DNA from: Fermentibacter danicus
GTDB lineage: Bacteria > Fermentibacterota > Fermentibacteria > Fermentibacterales > Fermentibacteraceae
Reading direction: 5' to 3'
Assembly: GCA_001618615.1 (NCBI GenBank)
Contig: LKHB01000113.1
Location: 1 to 26,163 of the forward strand
Length of the DNA: 26,163 nt
Shown here: positions 1 through 6,325 of the stretch, piece after piece
Layout of the letters: each line of letters starts with the position of its first letter
How positions within the stretch are numbered: position 1 is the stretch's first letter
The notes under the pieces: model-generated
Databases searched by the model: none
The model's input: only the letters and a program-made list of their open reading frames with translations
What the model was told of the DNA's origin: nothing
Made by a program: the position numbers and the translations under genes

Positions 1-1262
1 TGAGTCGGGCCGTCCTCGCCCACCAGACCCGCCCGGTCGAGTGCGAACACGACCGGGGAGCGCTGCAGGGCCGCGTCGTGTATGAGCTGATCCAGAGCTC
101 TCTGCATGAACGTGCTGTAGATCGCGACCACCGGCTTCATGCCGCCGAAGGCCAGGCCGCAGGCGAAGGTCACGGCATGCTGCTCGGCTATGCCTACGTC
201 GAAGAACCTGTCCGGGAAACGCTTCGCGAAATCCGCGAGACCCGTTCCGTCGCGCATGGCCGCAGTCACCGCGGCGATCCTGGAATCGCGCTCCCCGAGC
301 CTCAGCATGGCTTCCGAGAAGGTCCGGGTGAACGATCTGCCGGGGGTGGAGCCCGATCCGCCGGAGATGCCGTGCCAGGTCGTGGAGTCGCACTCCGCCG
401 GCTCGTAACCCTTTCCCTTCCGGGTCACAACATGTATGAGGACGGGGCCGCGGAGCTTCGATGCGCGCTCGAGAACGGCGGTGAGCACGGCGAGGTCGTG
501 CCCGGGGATCGGCCCGATGTAGCGGACCTGGAAATCGTCGAAGATCGTCTTCCGCGAAATCAGGGTCTTCTTCAGAGCGGTTCCGGCGAGGTGTCCCGCC
601 CTGCGCATCCTCTCGCCCACGTTGGGGAAGCGGCCGAGCAGGTTCCAGATCTCGTCCCTGGCGCGGTTGTACACCGGATCGGTGATGATCTTCGCAAGGT
701 GCCTGGAGAGCGCCCCGACGTTGGGTGATATCGACATCTCGTTGTCGTTGAGTATGAGGGTGAGATCGGTGCTGGTCTGGCCGAGGTTGTTCAGGCCCTC
801 CAGAGCCATGCCCCCGGTCATCGCGCCGTCGCCGACAACGGCGACGACCCTGCCTCCGGACCCCGTCATGTCCCTCGCCATGGCGAAACCGAGGGCTGCG
901 CTTATGGCCGTCGAGCTGTGACCGGTTCCGAAGGAGTCGAAGGGACTCTCGTCCCTCTTCGGGAAGCCGCTCAGCCCTCCCTCCCGCCTGATGGTGTCGA
1001 ATCTGTCGGCTCTTCCCGTGAGCAGCTTGTAGGGATAGCTCTGGTGTCCGACATCCCAGACGATCCTGTCCGTCGGCGGGTCGAAGACGGAGAGGAGCGC
1101 TATGGTGAGTTCCACCACGCCGAGGCTGGACGCGAGATGGCCTCCGTTGCGGCAGACGACCTCGATGATGCGCCGCCTGACCTCCTCCGCGAGAAGCACC
1201 CTCCGGTCCATGTCCAGAGCCGCCACGTCGGCCGGGGAACGGATTCCTTCCAGCAGGCCCAT
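1..1262 (-). CDS. dxs: 1-deoxy-D-xylulose-5-phosphate synthase, 3' end beyond the left edge
   Basis: Dxs condenses pyruvate and glyceraldehyde 3-phosphate to DXP, the first step of the MEP isoprenoid pathway, in the cytoplasm with thiamine diphosphate (family knowledge). About 420 N-terminal residues of an enzyme usually near 620-640 residues are visible. Seen here are the GHS stretch near residue 114, the ThDP/Mg signature GDGAMTGG...LNN near 144-159, and the start of the second transketolase-like domain with DVGIAEQHA, whose Glu activates ThDP. The start is the ATG at 1262, which shares its A with the TGA of the upstream polyprenyl synthase (TGATG), indicating translational coupling. Supply of precursor (Dxs) and prenyl chain elongation are thus encoded together. 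The gene is cut only by the window edge. Identification is secure. Confidence 0.97.
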   Translation of the reverse strand, partial: MGLLEGIRSPADVAALDMDRRVLLAEEVRRRIIEVVCRNGGHLASSLGVVELTIALLSVFDPPTDRIVWDVGHQSYPYKLLTGRADRFDTIRREGGLSGFPKRDESPFDSFGTGHSSTAISAALGFAMARDMTGSGGRVVAVVGDGAMTGGMALEGLNNLGQTSTDLTLILNDNEMSISPNVGALSRHLAKIITDPVYNRARDEIWNLLGRFPNVGERMRRAGHLAGTALKKTLISRKTIFDDFQVRYIGPIPGHDLAVLTAVLERASKLRGPVLIHVVTRKGKGYEPAECDSTTWHGISGGSGSTPGRSFTRTFSEAMLRLGERDSRIAAVTAAMRDGTGLADFAKRFPDRFFDVGIAEQHAVTFACGLAFGGMKPVVAIYSTFMQRALDQLIHDAALQRSPVVFALDRAGLVGEDGPT

Positions 1263-2152
1263 CAGCTCCTCCTGCCGGGCAGATAGGCCGACAGCATCCG
1301 GACCTCGCTCCAATCGCCGGGCATCCGGGAAAACTCCGAATCCAGATCCTCCGAGATGCGCCCGGCCAGCCGCCTGCTCTCATCGAGTCCCATGATCGTG
1401 ACCAGGTTGGCCTTCCCGCGGGCGGCATCCTTGCCTACGGCCTTGCCCATCTCCTCCTCCGTACCGCTCACGTCGAGAAGGTCGTCAGTGATCTGGAAGA
1501 GCAGGCCCAGACGGTCGCCGGCGGCGGACACCGCAGGAAGGGCGGAGGGAGGACACGATCCGGCCAGTGCGCCAAGCTCCAGCGAGACGCGGATCATCGC
1601 GGAGGTCTTGCCGTCTATCATTCTGCGCGCCCATTCCTCGTCAGGCTCGGGAGGCGGAGCCATGTCCATGAACTGCCCGCCCACGAGGAAGGACGCTCCA
1701 GCCGCTTCGGCCAGGTGGCGCGTCATGGCTCCCAGGATCGAGGGCGTCTGCGGCCCTCTCAGCAGAATCGTAAAGGCTCCGCTGAGGAGGAAGTCTCCCG
1801 CGAGGACGGCCTGCGGGCTTCCGTGGAGCACGTGCAGGGTGGGCCTGCCCCTCCGGGTCGAATCGTCGTCCATGGCGGGCAGGTCGTCGTGTATCAGGGA
1901 GTATGTGTGAACCATCTCGACGGCTGCGGCGGCATGGACCGCCCGCGAATCGTCTCCGCCGAACGCCCGGCACGCGGCCCTTACCAGGAAGGGTCTGATC
2001 CTCTTGCCACCGGCCTCCAGGCAGTGCGAGGCCGCTCCAGGAAGAAGGGACTGCCGGCCGTAGTCGGCAAGGAACGGACGGAGCGCGCCGTCGACCCATT
2101 CGGCCGACCGCGAGATCGATTCCAGCAGTTCCGAGAAGTCAGATTCGGGCAT
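1262..2152 (-). CDS. ispA: Polyprenyl (farnesyl/geranylgeranyl) diphosphate synthase
   Basis: This is a 296-residue trans-isoprenyl diphosphate synthase that condenses isopentenyl diphosphate with allylic diphosphates. The first Asp-rich motif is seen as SLIHDDLPAMDDD near residues 85-97 followed by RRG, and the second as DDLLD in the C-terminal half (TDDLLDVSG), followed by a KANLVT stretch. The GGKRIRP motif near 48-54 binds IPP. The Tyr-Ser pair just before the first motif matches that of E. coli IspA as I recall it, which favours C15 product, but chain length cannot be fixed from sequence alone and GGPP is possible. Its start overlaps the end of the ymdB-like gene by 14 bp and its stop overlaps dxs, so it sits inside a tight operon. 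Confidence 0.93.
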   Translation of the reverse strand: MPESDFSELLESISRSAEWVDGALRPFLADYGRQSLLPGAASHCLEAGGKRIRPFLVRAACRAFGGDDSRAVHAAAAVEMVHTYSLIHDDLPAMDDDSTRRGRPTLHVLHGSPQAVLAGDFLLSGAFTILLRGPQTPSILGAMTRHLAEAAGASFLVGGQFMDMAPPPEPDEEWARRMIDGKTSAMIRVSLELGALAGSCPPSALPAVSAAGDRLGLLFQITDDLLDVSGTEEEMGKAVGKDAARGKANLVTIMGLDESRRLAGRISEDLDSEFSRMPGDWSEVRMLSAYLPGRRS

Positions 2153-2900
2153 TCACGGTCTCCACCGATGAGGGCTTCATGTCCGGTCCGAGCGTCACCG
2201 ACAGCCCGCAGACCCGGTCGTCGCCCTCGCTGACCGAGAGCCTTACGGGCCTTCCCGTCAGGAACCGCTCCCGGACCTCGGAGAAATTCACGCCTATGAC
2301 TCCGGAGGACGAGCCGCACATCCCCAGGTCGGTGATGTATGCGGTGCCTCCGGGGAGGATCGAGGCGTCGGCCGTCTGGACATGGGTATGGGTGCCGGCC
2401 ACGACGGTCGCCCTGCCGTCGAGGTATCGCCCCAGGGCGATCTTCTCGCTGGTGGCCTCCGCATGAAAATCCACGATCACGATGTCGGCGCATCCACCCG
2501 AGAGGACGCGGTCGGCAGCCCTGAACGGACAGTCGCTTCCGGGCATGAAGACCCTCCCCTGCAGGTTCAGCACCATTACCGACACCCCTCCGGATCTTCT
2601 CGTGACGAAGCCCGTCCCGGGGTTGCCAGGGGGGCAGTTCTCGGGGCGCAGGAGCCTTCCGCCGCAGGAGTCGAGATAGGGGTAGATCTCCCTGTGCGCC
2701 CAGACGTGATTGCCCGAGGTGATAACGTCCACGCCGGCATCCAGGAGCTGGTCGGCCACGCGGGGCGTTATGCCGATCCCGCCCGCGGAGTTCTCGCCGT
2801 TCACGACGACGAAGTCGTGCGGGTTCTCGCGGATGTACCGGACCGCGCATCTCCTGCCGGACGCGCCGACGATGTCTCCGAGAAGGAGGAGCTTCTTCAC
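2139..2900 (-). CDS. ymdB: YmdB-like metallophosphoesterase (2',3'-cyclic-nucleotide phosphodiesterase family)
   Basis: The 253-residue protein belongs to the calcineurin-like YmdB/TIGR00282 family, dimetal phosphodiesterases active on cyclic nucleotides (family knowledge). Metal-site motifs are seen in order: LLLLGDIVG near the N-terminus, VVNGENSAGG, ITSGNHVW, VDFHAEATSEK and AGTHTHVQTADA. The start is GTG at 2900: it gives the typical VKKLLLLGDI beginning and overlaps the stop of rny as GTGA. The reading frame stays open far upstream, but that part is antiphase to rny and is not coding. Neighbourhood of rny and ymdB is widespread in bacteria and suggests a shared role in RNA turnover. Its end overlaps the polyprenyl synthase gene by 14 bp. 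Confidence 0.93.
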   Translation of the reverse strand: MKKLLLLGDIVGASGRRCAVRYIRENPHDFVVVNGENSAGGIGITPRVADQLLDAGVDVITSGNHVWAHREIYPYLDSCGGRLLRPENCPPGNPGTGFVTRRSGGVSVMVLNLQGRVFMPGSDCPFRAADRVLSGGCADIVIVDFHAEATSEKIALGRYLDGRATVVAGTHTHVQTADASILPGGTAYITDLGMCGSSSGVIGVNFSEVRERFLTGRPVRLSVSEGDDRVCGLSVTLGPDMKPSSVETVNARI

Positions 2901-4456
2901 CGGGCGGTCTCCGTGGCCCGGACCTCGCGTATCACGGTGACCTTGATCTGCCCGGGATACTCGACCTCGGATTCGATCCGCCTCGCGACCAGCCTGGCCA
3001 GGTCGGCGGAACCGGCGTCGTCCACCGATTCGGGCTTCACGGCTATCCTGATTTCCCTGCCGGCCTGTATTGCATATGACTTGCTGACCCCGTCGAAGGA
3101 ATCGGCGATGGTCTCGAGCTTCTGGAGCCGCTTCACGTAGAGTTCCAGACTCTCGCGCCTTGCGCCGGGTCTGGCGCTGCTCACCGCGTCGGCGGCCTGA
3201 ACGAGGACCGCGTACAGCGACTCCGGTTCCATCTCCTCGTGGTGGGCGCCGATTGCGTTGCAGATCAGCGGGGGCTCCTCGAACTTCCTGGCCAGTTCCA
3301 TGCCGACCAGTGCGTGCGATCCGTCCATGTCCTGGTCGGTCGCCTTGCCGATGTCGTGGAAGAGGCCGACTCTCCTTGCTATGGCCGTGTCGAGCCTCAG
3401 CTCCGCGGCGAGAAGCCCGCAGACGTGAGCGACCTCCAGGGAATGCTGGAACATGTTCTGGCCGTAGCTGGTCCTGTATCGGAGCCTGCCGAGGTATCTG
3501 ACGATCTGCGGGTGGACTCCGGACACGTTGGCCTCGAGACAGAGATCCCCGCCGAGCTTCATCATGTTCTTCTCCATCTCGGCCTCTATCTTGGCCACGA
3601 CGGCCTCGATGCGCCCGGGATGGATCCTGCCGTCCGAGATGAGCTTCTCCATGGACTGCCGTGCGACCTCGCGCCGCACCGGATCGAAGCAGGACAGGAC
3701 GATGGCTTCGGGTGTGTCGTCGATGATCACGTCGACGCCCGTGGCCGTCTCGAAGGCTCTGATGTTCCTGCCCTCGCGCCCGATTATCCTGCCCTTCATC
3801 TCCTCGCCGGGAAGCTGGACCACCGCGACGCAGTTCTCCACGACATGGTTGGCCGAGCATCTCTGGATGGCCGTGGTGAGCACCCGCGTCGCCTCGTCAT
3901 CCGCGGTTCTCTCGGCCTCCTCGAGTATCCTCCTGGTGATCCTTCCGGCTTCGAGCCGCGCCTCCTCCTCGAGATTGGAGAGCAGGAGGTTCCGGGCCTC
4001 GTCGCGCGACAGCCCGGCTATCTGCTCGAGGAGCTGGTTCTGCTCCTCCATCAGTTTCGTGACCCTCTGCTGCTTGGCGGCCAGGGCCTGCTCCCGCTCG
4101 GCGAGCCCGTTCTCGCGGGTTTCCATGACGGATTCCCTGCGTTCGAGCTTTTCCCTGGTCCTGTCTACGAACTCCGATCTCCGGGACAGGTCGGATTCCT
4201 TCCTGTCGATCTCGGAGCGTCTCTTCTGCTGCATCTCCAGTTCTGCGGCGCGTTCCCCGGCGATGACCTCCCGGCCCTCGAGGACGGCTTCCTTCTTCAG
4301 GGTCTCGGATTCGCGCCTGGCATCGGCGAGAATCCTCTCCGCCTCGCTCATCGCGCCCTTTCGGACCCGGGCGGCGAGGAATCGCTGGAGGATGAGACCC
4401 AGGACGAACGCAGCAGCAGTCGAGCCCGCAAGTATTGCTATCGTTACTCCGGACAT
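2897..4456 (-). CDS. rny: Ribonuclease Y
   Basis: The 519-residue protein has the usual RNase Y length and layout: an N-terminal membrane anchor (about residues 4-25, Ala/Leu/Val rich), a long charged coiled coil (about 30-190), a KH RNA-binding domain with MKGRIIGREGRNIRAFE near 215-232, and an HD hydrolase domain with HSLEVAHVCG, then LFHDIGKATDQ and AHHEE as metal ligands. It is the membrane-bound endonuclease that initiates mRNA decay in many bacteria (family knowledge). A GGAG sits 7 bp before the ATG. A likely terminator lies upstream of it, after zapA, so it may also have its own promoter in the short gap. Identification is secure. Confidence 0.97.
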   Translation of the reverse strand: MSGVTIAILAGSTAAAFVLGLILQRFLAARVRKGAMSEAERILADARRESETLKKEAVLEGREVIAGERAAELEMQQKRRSEIDRKESDLSRRSEFVDRTREKLERRESVMETRENGLAEREQALAAKQQRVTKLMEEQNQLLEQIAGLSRDEARNLLLSNLEEEARLEAGRITRRILEEAERTADDEATRVLTTAIQRCSANHVVENCVAVVQLPGEEMKGRIIGREGRNIRAFETATGVDVIIDDTPEAIVLSCFDPVRREVARQSMEKLISDGRIHPGRIEAVVAKIEAEMEKNMMKLGGDLCLEANVSGVHPQIVRYLGRLRYRTSYGQNMFQHSLEVAHVCGLLAAELRLDTAIARRVGLFHDIGKATDQDMDGSHALVGMELARKFEEPPLICNAIGAHHEEMEPESLYAVLVQAADAVSSARPGARRESLELYVKRLQKLETIADSFDGVSKSYAIQAGREIRIAVKPESVDDAGSADLARLVARRIESEVEYPGQIKVTVIREVRATETAR

Positions 4457-4515
4457 GGCCGACTCCGTAGTGATCGCGCGGCACCTCTATGTAAACGGAC
4501 AGCCGGCATCCCGAT

Positions 4516-4557
4516 GAAAAGCCCCCCGCACCCCGCGCATTGAATGGAGCGGGGCGC
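4516..4557 (-). terminator. Possible intrinsic terminator after zapA
   Basis: On the minus strand GCGCCCCGC and GCGGGGGGC can pair (8 of 9 positions) around a loop of about 19 bases, followed by TTTTC. It lies between the zapA stop (4581) and the rny start (4456). The T run is short and the loop long, so it may be a partial terminator or attenuator that separates the translation/division genes from rny. The full 124-bp gap contains no ORF. Confidence 0.4.
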
Positions 4558-4580
4558 CGGTCGCCCGTGGACTTCCTGCG

Positions 4581-4958
4581 TCAGGCTCTGTCGGATGTCT
4601 CGATCTGCTGGAGTTCCTCGATTTCGAGGGTGTCCGGAGAGGCCTTGAAGGAGGGGGGCTGGGAAAGCTCCGACAATGTCCGCTCTATTCTAGCCGCCAG
4701 AACGGAGACGGCCGACTCCCGGTCGTCGGCCGTCTCTCTGATCTGTCTCTCACGCTGGAATAGTTCGTCGGTGATGTTGAGTGCCGCCAGAATCGCGACC
4801 TTGGCTGTCGAGGGGACAGTCGTATTGTCGGTCATCTGGCGCATCTTCATGTCGAGGTAGTGAGCAATTTCCCTGATGTATCCGGGATCCGCGTCCCCCC
4901 TGATGGAATATTCCCGACCGTAAATGCTCACCCTGATGGTGTCTGGTCGGACATTCAC
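4581..4958 (-). CDS. zapA: Cell division protein ZapA
   Basis: The 125-residue protein fits the ZapA family, which bundles FtsZ filaments at the division site. The N-terminal globular part (RVSIYGREYSIRG, then DPGYIREIAHYLDMKMRQM) is the typical ZapA core, followed by ALNITDELFQRERQI and a long helix that forms the tetrameric coiled coil, with a short polar tail. The start is GTG at 4958, with AGAGG about 8 bases before it. It follows directly (9 bp) a small coiled-coil protein gene, possibly its partner, and lies in the rplT-zapA-rny order seen in several phyla, here without the pheS-pheT pair that often sits in between. Confidence 0.88.
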   Translation of the reverse strand: MNVRPDTIRVSIYGREYSIRGDADPGYIREIAHYLDMKMRQMTDNTTVPSTAKVAILAALNITDELFQRERQIRETADDRESAVSVLAARIERTLSELSQPPSFKASPDTLEIEELQQIETSDRA

Positions 4959-4967
4959 TTCATACCT

Positions 4968-5237
4968 CTAATGCTGAATACTCTCCAGCTTCTCGAGTAC
5001 ACCGGCAAGCCTGCTTCTCAATTCCTCCCTCTCGCGGAGGAGTCTGGCACTGTGTATCCTCAGCAGGTTGTACCCTTCGTCCCTTGCAATGGTTCCGTCC
5101 GGAGGAGCGGACGCGCCGTTCTCCAGTTCATGGACGCGACCGGCCAGTGAGTCCCTCTCCTCCTTCAGCGAGTACAGCCTGACGATCAGTCTGTCGACTG
5201 CCTCGGTCAACCTCTCGAGTTCGTTGCCCGCCGTCAT
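4968..5237 (-). CDS. Small coiled-coil protein upstream of zapA (ZapB-like candidate)
   Basis: This 89-residue, very charged protein is predicted to be almost entirely helical. A first heptad segment (about residues 5-40, with LERLTEAVDRLIVRLYSL and LAGRVHELE) is separated from a second (about 55-87, LLREREELRSRLAGVLEKLE) by a short Gly/Pro/Asp-rich linker. No family is recognised with certainty. The position between rplT and zapA, with gaps of 6 and 9 bp, and the two-helix coiled-coil build suggest a division accessory protein of the ZapB type or a ZapA partner. This is inference from context and composition only. Confidence 0.75.
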   Translation of the reverse strand: MTAGNELERLTEAVDRLIVRLYSLKEERDSLAGRVHELENGASAPPDGTIARDEGYNLLRIHSARLLREREELRSRLAGVLEKLESIQH

Positions 5238-5243
5238 CCATGC

Positions 5244-5597
5244 CTAGAGAGCAGCCCTGGCCGTCTCTGCGATCCGGGCGAACGCGGCAGGGTCGTTGAC
5301 GGCGATGTCGGACAGGGACTTGCGGTCGAGCCCTATGCCGGCCTTCGCGAGCCCGTTGATCAGGGAGCTGTAGGTCATCCCGTTCAGCCGTGCGGCGGCA
5401 TTGATCCTGATGATCCACAACGCCCTGAAGTCGCGCTTGCGGTTGCGTCTGTCCCTGTACTGATACAGCAGGGCGCGCTTCCCGGCTTCGGCTGCGACAG
5501 TGTAGAGCTTGCGCCGGCCGCCGACGTATCCCTTCGCTGCATTGAGGCGGCTCTTGTGACGCTGCTTCCTGGTGACGGCGCTTGTAACCCTGGTCAT
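5244..5597 (-). CDS. rplT: 50S ribosomal protein L20
   Basis: The 117-residue protein has the standard L20 length and sequence: a basic N-terminal extension (RVTSAVTRKQRHK, GYVGGRRKLY), then YQYRDRRNRKRDFRALWI and RINAAARLNGMTYSSLINGL. It binds 23S rRNA early in 50S assembly; in many bacteria L20 also represses its own operon (family knowledge). It is the last gene of the infC-rpmI-rplT set, 12 bp after rpmI. No separate leader structure was recognised upstream of the set, because infC overlaps thrS. Confidence 0.98.
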   Translation of the reverse strand: MTRVTSAVTRKQRHKSRLNAAKGYVGGRRKLYTVAAEAGKRALLYQYRDRRNRKRDFRALWIIRINAAARLNGMTYSSLINGLAKAGIGLDRKSLSDIAVNDPAAFARIAETARAAL

Positions 5598-5609
5598 CTC
5601 AACTCCCGT

Positions 5610-5804
5610 CTAGAGCGGCAGCAGCCGCTTGAGCCTGCGCATGTCGGCCGGCGAGGCCAGACCGCTCTTGCGGAGGTTTCTCTTGCGCTTCCTGGACTTC
5701 TTCGTGAAGATGTGGTTCGCGTGGGAATGCACGATCTTCACAAGGCCCGTGCCCGTGCGCTTCATGCGCCTGGCCGCGCCCCTGTGGGTCTTCATCTTGG
5801 GCAT
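5610..5804 (-). CDS. rpmI: 50S ribosomal protein L35
   Basis: The 64-residue, strongly basic protein starts with MPKMKTHRGAARRMKRTGTG and ends with the SGLASPADMRRLKRLLPL-type tail of L35. Length matches the family (about 65). It lies between infC (8 bp upstream) and rplT, the universal order of this operon. The gene is tiny but its identity is not in doubt. Confidence 0.98.
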   Translation of the reverse strand: MPKMKTHRGAARRMKRTGTGLVKIVHSHANHIFTKKSRKRKRNLRKSGLASPADMRRLKRLLPL

Positions 5805-5812
5805 CTTCTCTC

Positions 5813-6325
5813 CTACTTCCTGACCGGCGCCAGGAGAAGTGTCACCTGTTTGCCCTCGAGCAGCGGTTCCCGCTCAACGGTCGCCACTTCCGCGAGATCC
5901 GCCGCAAACTTCTGGAGCAGCTCGAATCCCTGGTCCTTGTAGACGAGCTGCCTGCCGCGGAATACCACGGTAACCTTCACTTTATGGTGCTCGCCGAGGA
6001 ATTCCCTGGCGTGCTTGACCTTGAAATCATAGTCGTGCTGATCCGTATTGGGTCTGAGCTTGATCTCCTTGAGGCCGCCGCTCTGCTGTTTCTTCCTTGC
6101 GTCCCGCTCCTTGCGGTTGAGCTCGTATCTGTATTTTCCATAGTCCATTATCCGGCATACAGGGGGCTCGGCTCCCGGAGAGATCTCGACCAGGTCCAGA
6201 CTGGCCTGTGCCGCCATGTCGAGAGCCTGCATCAGGTCCACAATTCCGGTATGCCTTCCCTCGGCATCTATGAGGCGGACCCTGGGATATCGGATCTCGC
6301 CGTTCACTCTTATGGTATCTCTGAT
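5813..6325 (-). CDS. infC: Translation initiation factor IF-3, probable non-AUG start
   Basis: IF-3 binds the 30S subunit and checks start codon and initiator tRNA. The protein shows the N-domain start (R-V-N-G-E-I-R, then VRLIDAEG), the linker MDYGKYRYELNRKERDARKKQ, and the C-domain with EIKLRPNTDQHDYDFKVKHA and VTVVFRGRQ. The first conventional start, GTG at 6307, would cut off the Arg before the conserved (V/I)N-EIR core and has no Shine-Dalgarno sequence at a workable distance. A GGAGG (6343-6339) lies 7 bases before an in-frame ATA (6331) and 13 before ATC (6325). AUU/AUC/AUA starts are a known feature of infC, through which IF-3 controls its own synthesis. I give ATC as the start, but ATA is equally possible. 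Confidence 0.93.
   Translation of the reverse strand: MRDTIRVNGEIRYPRVRLIDAEGRHTGIVDLMQALDMAAQASLDLVEISPGAEPPVCRIMDYGKYRYELNRKERDARKKQQSGGLKEIKLRPNTDQHDYDFKVKHAREFLGEHHKVKVTVVFRGRQLVYKDQGFELLQKFAADLAEVATVEREPLLEGKQVTLLLAPVRK

Noticed and set aside
2901..3860. Upstream extension of the ymdB-like frame
   Set aside because: It overlaps rny throughout, is Arg/Gly-rich shadow sequence, and the GTG at 2900 gives the family start and a GTGA overlap.
3239..4543. Long plus-strand open frame antisense to rny (434 codons)
   Set aside because: It mirrors the codon pattern of rny in a GC-rich genome and has no protein-like features. The rny reading is certain.
4457..4580. 6S RNA (ssrS) next to zapA
   Set aside because: The gap is only 124 bp, shorter than 6S RNA, and the typical long bulged hairpin is not seen.
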